Assembly (NCBI GenBank): GCA_018648945.1
Contig: JABGQJ010000337.1
Location: 1-8,139, forward strand
Source: Victivallales bacterium
GTDB lineage: Bacteria; Verrucomicrobiota; Lentisphaeria; Oligosphaerales; Lenti-02
DNA length: 8,139 nucleotides
Reading direction: 5' to 3'
A model generated the notes under the pieces. The model had not been told where the DNA came from. It saw nothing but the letters and a program-made list of their open reading frames with translations, and searched no databases. The position numbers were made by a program, and so were the translations under genes. This document shows, piece by piece, positions 1 through 8,139 of the stretch. Positions within the stretch are counted from its first letter, which is position 1, and each line of letters opens with the position of its first letter.

Positions 1-1
1 C

Positions 2-1957
2 CTGAAGGCCGAGGGCTTCAACACCATCAACAACGGGGTGTTCTTCTGGAATCTCGCGCATACGGACCGGTGGGACGAGGGGATCGAAATGACCCACATG
101 ATCACCCACTTCGCCCACAAGCACGGAATGAAGGTCATTCACCATTGCGACACCACGATCGTCAACCATATGGGCAGGGGGATGGAGTATCTGATGGCTC
201 ACCCCGACTGGATGCAGCGCGATATCCGCTACGGACTGCCCGCCTTCTCCATCGTCTGTCTGAGCAATCCCGAGCTGCGCAAGGAGCTCATTGGGCGGTT
301 TGTCCGCTTCGCCCGTGAGACCGGCGTGGATGGGTTCATGCTCGACGAGATCATCTTTGCCTCCAAGGACTACTGCGGCTGTCCCCACTGCCGGGCGAAG
401 TTCACCAAGGACACGGGGGCGGTCTTGCCGACCGATCCCAATTCCCCCGTGTTCGACAACTACGAGGACCCGCTCTGGGTGAAGTGGATCAAATGGCGGC
501 AGCGTTGCGTGGGGGATTGGCGGCTTGCCTTCCGACGGGAGTTCAACAAGGTCAATCCGAACCTCTGCTACATGGTCTACACCACCCACTACGGGCTCAC
601 CAACCGTTGGGCGCCCAGAGAGAAGGGGGCCAACCTGATCCAGGCTGCCAGAGCCTGTGATTTCGTGGGTACCGAGATCATGTCCCGCAACGTCTACGAG
701 TCCTGCCGCGCGGTCTACTCCTACCGCAAGATCAAGACCGCCATCGGCGACAGTCTTGGCTGCTCGATCTGGGGACTTGTCTACCACGTCGACAATCCCG
801 ATACGGCCTACGTGGGCTGGGCCATGAACCAGATGAATCGCCAGACCACCTGGATGGGGGCGATTGCCGGCGCGGATATGAAGCACTACCTGGAATGGCC
901 GTTGCGGGTGAAAACCGAGGCGGCTCGTTCGGTGGCCGATGTGGCCCTGCTCTTCAGCAGCACCACACGGGACTTCGGCAAGAGATATCCCGGGACGGTC
1001 AACGGGCTGGGTATGTCTCAGGTCATGACGGCTGGCCACATTCAGCATGACGTTCTGCTTGAGGCCGACCTGCGGCCAGAGCGGCTCTCGCGTTACAAGG
1101 CGGTTCTCCTCCCCTCCATCGCCTGCCTGAGCGACGCCCAGATCGCGGCGCTGCGCGCGTATGTGGGCAAGGGGGGCGTGCTGCTGGTCTCAGGCAATAC
1201 CTCGCTCCAGGACGAAAATGGCGTCTTCCGGGAGACCTTTGGCTTGGCCGGTCTCCTCGGGCTGGACATCGATCCAAAGAAAGGCTCGATCAAGGGCGAC
1301 CACGCCTTCCAGTGGCGCCAAGACAAGGCCAATATCCCCATCCCCAAGTATGCGTTCCGGGTGACACCCCGAGCGGATGCGGGGGTTGAGATTCTGGCCG
1401 ATATCGTCCAGCAGGGCAAGGTCGTCGGTCCGGCTCTGACCGTCCGTCGGCTAGGGGAGGGCACCTGCTACTATCTGGCCTCGCCCCTCGGCCTGGTCAA
1501 CTTCGAGGGGGAGAAGACCCCAGGCAAGAAATGGGCTTTCCAGCCGAACCAGCCCGTGGCTGGCCTCTTGCGGAGGATTGTGCGCGAAAGCGTTCCCGCC
1601 GGTCTGGACGTGCAGGCGGTTTCCGTGCCGGAACGGGTCTTCCTGAGCGTGCACAGACAGCCAGGGAAGGACGGCGAGGAGATTCTGGTACATCTCCTCA
1701 ATCTGACCGGCTCCGGGCACCTGGCGAACGGCACGGTCATATCGAACGACACCCCCAAGGATGCCTTTCCTGTGATCGCCAAGGACTTGGTCTTCGACCT
1801 GCGCCTAGGGATGATCTCCGCTGCCAGGATCGTGTCCCCGGACTATGCCGACGCCCGTCCTGTCACCCTCGGACCACGCGCTGGCGGGGTGGTGCGAGTC
1901 ACAATCAAGGGCAGCGACCTCAAGACCTACTCCATCGTCTATCTGGCGACGCAGTAG
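2..1957 (+). CDS. GH42-like glycoside hydrolase family protein, 5'-truncated
   Basis: The reading frame is open to the left edge (first full codon at 2), so the gene starts outside the window; the GTG at 38 is internal. 651 codons are visible. Codons 1 to about 300 look like a TIM barrel: an opening strand (LKAEGFNTI), an HPDW segment, C86 in CLSNP, then a predicted strand ending in D115-E116, followed by a CxCxxC motif (C125, C127, C130). Four such Cys form the zinc site of GH42 beta-galactosidases, and the 9-residue Glu-to-Cys spacing fits the GH42 acid/base Glu. Codons about 311-410 resemble the GH42 trimerisation (amidotransferase-like) domain, with 'GKGGVLLVSGNT' near its end. The C-terminal part, including VHLLNLTG near codon 563, resembles a beta-sandwich domain. 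A nucleophile Glu is not obvious, so activity and substrate are unknown; related 'hypothetical glycosyl hydrolase' families are alternatives. No signal peptide can be judged. The gene ends 137 bases before atpD and is probably unrelated to it. Confidence 0.72.
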   Translation: MKAEGFNTINNGVFFWNLAHTDRWDEGIEMTHMITHFAHKHGMKVIHHCDTTIVNHMGRGMEYLMAHPDWMQRDIRYGLPAFSIVCLSNPELRKELIGRFVRFARETGVDGFMLDEIIFASKDYCGCPHCRAKFTKDTGAVLPTDPNSPVFDNYEDPLWVKWIKWRQRCVGDWRLAFRREFNKVNPNLCYMVYTTHYGLTNRWAPREKGANLIQAARACDFVGTEIMSRNVYESCRAVYSYRKIKTAIGDSLGCSIWGLVYHVDNPDTAYVGWAMNQMNRQTTWMGAIAGADMKHYLEWPLRVKTEAARSVADVALLFSSTTRDFGKRYPGTVNGLGMSQVMTAGHIQHDVLLEADLRPERLSRYKAVLLPSIACLSDAQIAALRAYVGKGGVLLVSGNTSLQDENGVFRETFGLAGLLGLDIDPKKGSIKGDHAFQWRQDKANIPIPKYAFRVTPRADAGVEILADIVQQGKVVGPALTVRRLGEGTCYYLASPLGLVNFEGEKTPGKKWAFQPNQPVAGLLRRIVRESVPAGLDVQAVSVPERVFLSVHRQPGKDGEEILVHLLNLTGSGHLANGTVISNDTPKDAFPVIAKDLVFDLRLGMISAARIVSPDYADARPVTLGPRAGGVVRVTIKGSDLKTYSIVYLATQ

Positions 1958-3929
<1,972 letters not shown>

Positions 3930-3937
<8 letters not shown>

Positions 3938-4268
3938 CCGGCCGCCAACCAAGAGAGCGAGCGACCCGACGCCGTTCGGCCGCACGGTCGGCGCCAAGGC
4001 GACGCGGAAGCTCAAGGCGCGGCGCAAGGGCAGGCAGGGGGTCTGGTTCGGCCTTGGCATGATGGGGCTTGTTGGTTGGTCGGTGGCGATCCCGACCTTG
4101 GCTGGGGCGGCCCTCGGGACTTGGCTGGACAAACGCCACTCGGAACCCCACTCGTGGACCTTGATGCTGCTGGTGATCGGTCTGTTCGTGGGATGCACAA
4201 ATGCTTGGCATTGGGTTGCCAAGGAAGACAGAGCCATGCGAGACGACGAGGAGGATGGCGATGAATGA
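3930..4268 (+). CDS. atpQ: N-ATPase accessory membrane protein AtpQ
   Basis: A 112-residue protein with a strongly basic N-terminal tail (many Lys/Arg between residues 8 and 35), two hydrophobic segments (about 38-66 and 77-97) and an acidic C-terminus (DDEEDGDE). The first hydrophobic segment ends in GAALGTWLDKR, the pattern of the AtpZ/AtpI-like 'F0F1-ATPase subunit, putative Ca2+/Mg2+ transporter' family. In N-ATPase operons this slot, after epsilon and before atpR, is AtpQ. Its job is not firmly established; proposals for the family include Mg2+ supply and help in c-ring assembly. The basic tail would sit on the cytoplasmic side by the positive-inside rule. It overlaps atpC by 8 bases and atpR by 8 bases, so it is translated as part of the same chain. 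Identification rests on position plus the two-helix pattern. Confidence 0.88.
4248..4254 (+). promoter_or_regulatory. Shine-Dalgarno that fixes the atpR start
   Basis: GAGGAGG lies 6 bases before the ATG at 4261 but directly abuts the in-frame ATG at 4255. The spacing therefore selects 4261 (MNEPLRML) as the atpR start. The site is inside the end of atpQ. Confidence 0.7.
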
Positions 4269-4578
4269 ACCCCTGCGTATGCTGCTTGCCTGGCTGGTCG
4301 GTGCCGCCCTTGGCGCGGTCTTCTTCGGGGGACTCTGGTGGACGGTGCGTCGCGCTATCCCGTCCAGACGTCCCGCCTTCTGGTTTGTCGGCAGTTTCGT
4401 GCTGCGGTTGGGCATCGCCGCCGGCGGCTTCTACTCGGTCGTTGCCAGTGGCGGATTGCCGCGCCTGCTGGTCTGTCTGCTGGGCTTCCTCATGGCCCGC
4501 GGCCTCGTGATGTGGCTGACCCGTTCGACGGTACCCACCCAATCCGCTCCGGCTGAGGAGGCCCCCCATGCGTCTTAG
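4261..4578 (+). CDS. atpR: N-ATPase membrane subunit AtpR
   Basis: A 105-residue protein with three predicted membrane helices (about 7-29, 40-62 and 66-87) and a short Ala/Glu/Pro tail. It matches AtpR, a small membrane protein found with N-type ATPases. Two arginines lie within hydrophobic helices: R49 (FVLRLG) in the second and R80 (FLMARG) in the third. Buried charges in so small a membrane protein suggest pairing with acidic residues of a partner, plausibly the c subunit; that is inference. The frame is open back to 4201, but the upstream part is inside atpQ, and the Shine-Dalgarno at 4248-4254 is correctly spaced only for the ATG at 4261. It overlaps atpQ by 8 bases and atpB by 11. Its biochemical role is not settled; assembly or stabilisation of the c ring is the usual proposal. 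Confidence 0.9.
   Translation: MNEPLRMLLAWLVGAALGAVFFGGLWWTVRRAIPSRRPAFWFVGSFVLRLGIAAGGFYSVVASGGLPRLLVCLLGFLMARGLVMWLTRSTVPTQSAPAEEAPHAS
4555..4561 (+). promoter_or_regulatory. Shine-Dalgarno of atpB
   Basis: GAGGAGG within the 3' end of atpR, 6 bases before the atpB ATG at 4568. It supports that start even though it lies inside the preceding gene. Confidence 0.7.
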
Positions 4579-5263
4579 TCCTGACGAGGCCATTCCCTGG
4601 CCAAACACCCTCCCCAAGCTGAACGCCACGATTCTGTGCACCTGGGCGTTGATGCTGGTCCTGATTGTTGGCTCGTGGCTGATTACCCGCCGGCTTTCCC
4701 GGGGCCTGAAGCGCTCCCGCTGGCAAAACCTGCTGGAGATCATCATCACCGGCATCGAGCAGCAGATCGAGGAAGTGGGGCTCCGCCAGCCCCGGCGGTA
4801 CCTCCCATTTCTGGGCACGCTTTTCCTGTTCATCGCCGCCGCCAGTCTGGCTACTATGATCCCCGGCTACGAACCGCCCACCGGCTCCCTTTCCACGACG
4901 ACGGCCCTTTCCCTCTGCGTGCTGGTGGCGGTGCCGTTCTTCGGCATCACGGGGCAGGGGGTGGGCAGCTACATGTCGTCCTACGTGAAGCCGACCTTCA
5001 TCATGCTCCCGTTCAATATCATCAGCGAGATCTCCCGCACCCTCGCTCTGGCCGTCCGTCTTTTTGGCAATATGATGAGCGGCGGCATGATCATCGCGAT
5101 CCTGCTGACCATCACGCCTTTCTTTTTCCCGGTCATCATGACGGCAATGGGCCTGCTCACCGGCATTGTCCAGGCCTACATATTCAGTATTCTGGCCGGC
5201 GTGTACATCGCGGCCGCAACCACGGCAAGCAAACCCAAGGCTGAGACTGCGGTCGCAGTCTGA
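4568..5263 (+). CDS. atpB: N-type ATPase Fo subunit a
   Basis: Membrane stator subunit that forms the two ion half-channels against the c ring. The protein has 231 residues, shorter than the 271-residue E. coli subunit, mainly in the N-terminal part. Hydrophobic segments lie at about 20-39, 78-100, 110-131, 143-171 and 173-218. The essential arginine is R164 in AVRLFGNMMSGG (counterpart of E. coli R210). The matching glutamine of the last helix is Q202 in GIVQAYIFSILAGVYI (counterpart of E. coli Q252). Both signatures are intact, so an active ion channel is expected. The start at 4568 has a good Shine-Dalgarno and begins inside atpR (11-base overlap). A 30-base gap follows before atpE. The sequence alone does not decide between proton and sodium transport. 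Confidence 0.96.
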   Translation: MRLSPDEAIPWPNTLPKLNATILCTWALMLVLIVGSWLITRRLSRGLKRSRWQNLLEIIITGIEQQIEEVGLRQPRRYLPFLGTLFLFIAAASLATMIPGYEPPTGSLSTTTALSLCVLVAVPFFGITGQGVGSYMSSYVKPTFIMLPFNIISEISRTLALAVRLFGNMMSGGMIIAILLTITPFFFPVIMTAMGLLTGIVQAYIFSILAGVYIAAATTASKPKAETAVAV

Positions 5264-5281
5264 AGTAGCCACCGAGAATTC

Positions 5282-5287
5282 AAGGAG
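5282..5287 (+). promoter_or_regulatory. Strong Shine-Dalgarno of atpE
   Basis: AAGGAG, 6 bases before the atpE ATG at 5294. It lies in the only intergenic gap of appreciable length inside the operon (5264-5293). This is consistent with independent, efficient initiation for the c subunit, which is needed in many copies per complex. Confidence 0.8.
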
Positions 5288-5293
5288 ATACCC

Positions 5294-5581
5294 ATGGCCA
5301 TGGACCCCACCTCAATCATCGCAGTGGCATCGATCGTCACCGCCGGGCTCACCACCACGTTCGGCACCATGGCTCCCGCGCTGGGAGAGGGCAAGGCAGT
5401 GGCCACGGCGCTGCAGTCGTTGGCCCAGCAACCCGATGCATCCCCCACCATCACCCGGACCCTCTTCGTTGGCCTGGCGATGGTCGAGTCCACGGCCATC
5501 TACTGTTTCGTGGTCTCGATGATCCTGATTTTCGCCAACCCGTTCTGGACTCACGTCATCGCCCAATCCGCAGGGAAGTGA
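5294..5581 (+). CDS. atpE: N-type ATPase Fo subunit c (rotor ring)
   Basis: A 95-residue hairpin of two membrane helices (about 7-42 and 53-85) that oligomerises into the rotor ring and carries the coupling ion. The ion-site glutamate is E65 in VESTAIY (64-70), with S66, T67 and Y70. This E-S-T-x-x-Y pattern matches sodium-binding c subunits such as that of Ilyobacter tartaricus, and the residue numbers happen to coincide. On the first helix the motif is GEGKA, with E32 where the Ilyobacter protein has Q32, giving two carboxylates at the site; M63 replaces Val. The loop AQQPDA (44-49) is the counterpart of the conserved polar loop (RQP). IFANPFW (79-85) closes the second helix. N-ATPase c subunits have been called sodium-type, but the Burkholderia pseudomallei one was reported as proton-specific, so the ion is open. 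It follows atpB by 30 bases and precedes atpF by 4. Confidence 0.96.
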   Translation: MAMDPTSIIAVASIVTAGLTTTFGTMAPALGEGKAVATALQSLAQQPDASPTITRTLFVGLAMVESTAIYCFVVSMILIFANPFWTHVIAQSAGK

Positions 5582-5585
5582 ACGG

Positions 5586-6377
5586 ATGAAAATCGACTGG
5601 TTCACAGTTGGGGCGCAGGTTGTCAACTTCCTCATCCTGGTGTGGTTGCTGAAGCGTTTCCTCTACAAACCCATTCTCGACGCCATTGATGCGCGCGAGG
5701 AGCGGGTGGCCAAGAGTATTGCGGACGCCGAAGCCAAACAGGCCAAGGCCGACCAGGAACAGGAGACATTCCAGAGCAAGAACAAGGAGTTCGACGAGCA
5801 GAGGGAGGGGCTCTTGAGCGAGGCGAAGGACAAGGCCGAGACCGAACGCAAACGGCTCTTCGACGAGGCCCGCCAGGCCGTGGAGGCCCTGCGAGCCAAA
5901 CAGGAGGGCGAATTGCGCCGCGAGCAGCAGAGCTTGGCCGACGAGGTCACTCGTCGGACCCAGGCCGAGGTCTTTGCCCTCGCCCGTCAGACATTGGCGC
6001 AGCTCGCTGGCACCACGCTGGAGGAGCGCATGGCCGAGGTGTTCACAGACCGCCTACAGGAGCTCGAGCCGGCGGCGAAGGAAGACCTCCGCAAGGCCTT
6101 GAGTGAATCGGGCGACCCACTGCTCGTGCGTAGCGCGTTCGAGTTGCCCACCGCGCAACGGGAAGCCCTGCAAGCTGCACTTAACGGCGCGTTCTCGGCG
6201 GACGTGAAGACCGAATTCGAGATTGCCCCGGTCCTGGTCAGTGGGATTGAGCTGGTCGCGGAGGGAAGGAAGGTCGCCTGGAGTATTGCGGACTACCTTT
6301 GCTCGCTGGAGAAGACCGTCGCCGGCATGCTGCAGGAACCGCCCAGTCCGCCGGCCGCTCCGGAGGAGGCCAAATGA
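5586..6377 (+). CDS. atpF: N-type ATPase subunit b with delta-like C-terminal region
   Basis: Stator subunit linking the membrane part to the F1 head. At 263 residues it is much longer than the 156-residue E. coli b. It has an N-terminal membrane helix (about 5-24, [20 protein letters not shown]) followed by the b-type RFLYKPIL and DAREERV, then a long charged heptad-like helix (about 35-150) rich in Glu, Lys, Ala and Gln. From about 175 to 245 the sequence changes character: [19 protein letters not shown], then [21 protein letters not shown] and a final helix. This resembles the C-terminal domain of delta/OSCP ('V.SA.PL...q...l...l', 'v..dp.liGG..i..g'). It would supply the F1 contact normally made by delta, for which no gene is present. 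A Pro/Ala/Glu tail ends the protein. The ATG at 5586 follows AGGGAA with 8 bases spacing, and the end overlaps atpA in ATGA. Confidence 0.94.
   Translation: MKIDWFTVGAQVVNFLILVWLLKRFLYKPILDAIDAREERVAKSIADAEAKQAKADQEQETFQSKNKEFDEQREGLLSEAKDKAETERKRLFDEARQAVEALRAKQEGELRREQQSLADEVTRRTQAEVFALARQTLAQLAGTTLEERMAEVFTDRLQELEPAAKEDLRKALSESGDPLLVRSAFELPTAQREALQAALNGAFSADVKTEFEIAPVLVSGIELVAEGRKVAWSIADYLCSLEKTVAGMLQEPPSPPAAPEEAK
6362..6369 (+). promoter_or_regulatory. Shine-Dalgarno of atpA
   Basis: GGAGGAGG lies 4 bases before the ATG at 6374. It selects that start over the in-frame ATG at 6299, which lies well inside atpF and lacks such a site. Confidence 0.7.
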
Positions 6378-7927
6378 GCGCTTCCGACGGTCCTCTGCAA
6401 GGCGTGTTCGACCGCGCGTTTGCCGACCTTAGTCAGGCGCGCGAAGCCTTCGCGCCGCCGCTCGCCTCGCGTGAAGTCGGCACAGTCATCAGCGTCTCCA
6501 CGGGGATTGCGCAGGTTTCCGGCCTTCCCGGCGTGGGTTCCGACGAGATGTTGGCGTTCCCCGGGGGTGTGGTCGGCATTGCCTTCAACGTGGATGAGGA
6601 CGAGATCGGCGTGGTATTGCTTGGCGACTACTGGAATCTGCGCGCGGGGGACGAAGTCGAACGCACGGGCCGGGTCATGGACGTGGCCGTGGGCGATGGG
6701 TTGCTGGGTCGGGTCATCGATCCACTTGGTCGCCCCCTTGACGACAATGGACCGGTCAGCAGCAGTGACCGTCTACCTGTCGAGCGTCCCGCCACCCCGA
6801 TCATGGACCGCGCTCCGGTCACCGAGCCCCTGCAGACGGGACTCAAGGTCATCGACGCGCTCATTCCCATCGGCCGTGGCCAGCGCGAGTTGATTCTGGG
6901 GGATCGGCAAACGGGCAAGACTGCCATCGCGATCGACACGATCCTCAACCAGCGGGACAAGGACGTCGTCTGTGTCTACTGTGCCATTGGCCAACGTGCA
7001 TCGGCCGTGGCCAAAGCCATCGCCGTGCTGCGTGAAAGGGGCGCGATGGCCTATACCGTGGTCGTCGTGACCGAAGGGGACGACCCGCCCGGTCTCGCCT
7101 ATGTCGCCCCGTACGCTGCGACCAGCATCGCCGAGTATCTGATGGAGTCGGGCCGCGATGTGCTGATTGTCTATGACGATCTCACCCAGCATGCCCGTGC
7201 CTACCGGGAGCTGTCCCTTCTGCTTCGCCGTCCTCCGGGCCGCGAAGCGTTCCCCGGCGACATCTTCTACATTCACTCGCGCCTGCTCGAACGCGCCACC
7301 CATCTGCGTCCGGAGCTCGGCGGCGGCTCCCTTACCGCCTTGCCCGTCATCGCCACCGAGGCGCAGAACCTCTCCGCCTACGTGCCCACCAATCTGATCT
7401 CCATTACCGATGGGCAGATCTACCTCTCCCCGTCGCTGTTCGAATTGGGCGTGCTGCCAGCCGTGGACGTGGGCAAGTCCGTCTCCCGCGTCGGCGGCAA
7501 GGCGCAACGGTCGGCCTACCGGGCCGTGGCCGGGGATCTGAAGCTCGCCTACGCCCAGTTCGAGGAACTGGAGACCTTTGCCCGCTTCGGCGCCCGACTG
7601 GACGACGATACGCGGCAGACCATCGAGCATGGACGGCGCATCCGAGCCTGCCTGAAACAGCCGGAGTTTTCCCCCGCATCCGTACCCGCGCAGATTGCGG
7701 GGCTCCTGGCCTTGACGGCGGGTCTCTTCGATGTCGTGCCCCTGGAGCAAATGACGGCTGCCGAGAAGGCGGTGCACGAGGCTGCTGCCGAGTTGCCGGC
7801 GGAGGTGGTCGAGCATGTGGTCACGGGCCAGAAGCTGAGCGACGCGGATCGCGAGACGATTGTTGGGATTGCCCGCGCGGCCCTGGCCGGCTTCCACGCG
7901 AAGCCAGAGCCCGAGGGGAACGCATGA
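6374..7927 (+). CDS. atpA: N-type ATPase F1 subunit alpha
   Basis: Non-catalytic nucleotide-binding subunit of the F1 hexamer, which supplies the arginine finger to the catalytic site on beta. The protein has 517 residues, the usual alpha length. Motifs in order: the N-terminal barrel ([20 protein letters not shown]), Walker A GDRQTGKT (176-183, K182), the Walker-B-like [24 protein letters not shown] pattern (YDDLTQHA is alpha-specific), and [10 protein letters not shown] with the arginine finger at R372. The C-terminal helical domain follows. The N-terminal segment before the barrel (about 35 residues, Ala/Glu/Arg) is the region that in F-ATPases contacts delta. Here delta is absent, so it would meet the delta-like end of AtpF. 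The start at 6374 is set by its Shine-Dalgarno and by the ATGA overlap with atpF. The end overlaps atpG in a second ATGA. No key residue is missing. Confidence 0.97.
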   Translation: MSASDGPLQGVFDRAFADLSQAREAFAPPLASREVGTVISVSTGIAQVSGLPGVGSDEMLAFPGGVVGIAFNVDEDEIGVVLLGDYWNLRAGDEVERTGRVMDVAVGDGLLGRVIDPLGRPLDDNGPVSSSDRLPVERPATPIMDRAPVTEPLQTGLKVIDALIPIGRGQRELILGDRQTGKTAIAIDTILNQRDKDVVCVYCAIGQRASAVAKAIAVLRERGAMAYTVVVVTEGDDPPGLAYVAPYAATSIAEYLMESGRDVLIVYDDLTQHARAYRELSLLLRRPPGREAFPGDIFYIHSRLLERATHLRPELGGGSLTALPVIATEAQNLSAYVPTNLISITDGQIYLSPSLFELGVLPAVDVGKSVSRVGGKAQRSAYRAVAGDLKLAYAQFEELETFARFGARLDDDTRQTIEHGRRIRACLKQPEFSPASVPAQIAGLLALTAGLFDVVPLEQMTAAEKAVHEAAAELPAEVVEHVVTGQKLSDADRETIVGIARAALAGFHAKPEPEGNA

Positions 7928-8139
7928 GCGAGACCACGGCGAGCTTGCGGCGCAAGATTCGCGGTGCCGGCGACCTCCAATCGGTCGTCCGCACGATGAA
8001 GACTCTAGCGGCTTCGAGCATTGGCCAATACGAGGAGTCCGTGCGGGCCTTGGGCCACTACTACCGGGCCGTGGAGTTGGGACTGAGCGTCTGTCTCCGG
8101 AGTGGCCAGTCGGCAGCCGCACCCCGTCCCGCAGGCGGG
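7924..8139 (+). CDS. atpG: N-type ATPase F1 subunit gamma, 3'-truncated by window end
   Basis: N-terminal 72 codons of the rotary shaft subunit; the frame runs off the right edge without a stop. [27 protein letters not shown] at residues 7-33 is the classic first gamma helix ('LRRRI.s..dl..iv.tMk.vAa..'), which lies inside the alpha/beta hexamer. Here S31-I33 replaces the 'vs'/'vn' residues seen after MKxVAA in other gammas. The next stretch ([17 protein letters not shown]) continues the helix in the style of N-ATPase gammas. The ATG at 7924 overlaps the atpA stop in ATGA, and GAGGGGA (7913-7919) serves as Shine-Dalgarno. Its place last in the operon, after alpha, is as expected for the N-ATPase order. 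Confidence 0.94.
   Translation, partial: MSETTASLRRKIRGAGDLQSVVRTMKTLAASSIGQYEESVRALGHYYRAVELGLSVCLRSGQSAAAPRPAGG

Noticed and set aside
4201..4260. Upstream starts for atpR at 4201 and 4255
   Set aside because: The 4201 start adds 20 residues out of frame within atpQ, and the 4255 start directly abuts the Shine-Dalgarno with no spacer.
6299..6373. Upstream start for atpA
   Set aside because: The 25 extra residues lie inside atpF and do not look like alpha; the ATG at 6374 has a strong Shine-Dalgarno and the usual ATGA overlap.
6773..8122. 449-codon open frame on the - strand across atpA and atpG
   Set aside because: It is fully antisense to well-identified genes, its protein has no recognisable domain, and long antisense frames are expected in GC-rich DNA with G/C-biased third positions.

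Overview
The window carries a nearly complete operon for an N-type ATPase, the 'alternate F1Fo' rotary ATPase that some bacteria and a few archaea carry in addition to, or in place of, a housekeeping F-ATPase. All genes are on the + strand. The order is atpD-atpC-atpQ-atpR-atpB-atpE-atpF-atpA-atpG (beta, epsilon, Q, R, a, c, b, alpha, gamma), which is the diagnostic N-ATPase order. It differs from the standard atpBEFHAGDC order in three ways: beta and epsilon come first, the small membrane genes atpQ and atpR are present, and there is no separate delta gene (atpH). The gamma gene is cut by the right edge of the window.

Layout. Positions 2-1957 hold the 3' part of a large GH42-like glycoside-hydrolase-type protein whose start lies left of the window; it has no evident link to the ATPase. 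Positions 1958-2094 are a 137-base gap that must hold the operon promoter if the operon has its own; one weak sigma70-like candidate is visible. From 2095 to the end the genes are packed tightly, with six of the eight junctions overlapping by 4 to 11 bases and one separated by only 4. The one real break, 30 bases with a strong Shine-Dalgarno sequence, is before atpE, whose product is needed in many copies.

How the genes work together. AtpA and AtpD form the catalytic hexamer, AtpG the central shaft, AtpC the epsilon subunit, AtpB plus the AtpE ring the ion-translocating motor, and AtpF the stator. The C-terminal part of AtpF resembles the C-terminal domain of the delta subunit, which would explain the missing atpH. 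AtpQ and AtpR are N-ATPase-associated membrane proteins, probably concerned with rotor assembly or ion supply. The c subunit has the E-S-T-x-x-Y sodium-type motif but also a second glutamate (E32) where classical sodium c subunits have glutamine, so its coupling ion cannot be settled from sequence.

Organism. The DNA is GC-rich with strong third-position GC, which produces many long antisense shadow ORFs. A GH42-like glycosidase beside an N-ATPase would fit a polysaccharide-degrading bacterium of the Planctomycetes/Verrucomicrobia type, but this is only a guess. I found no mobile element, RNA gene or CRISPR array. The system is of a known class; the points worth checking are in its details.
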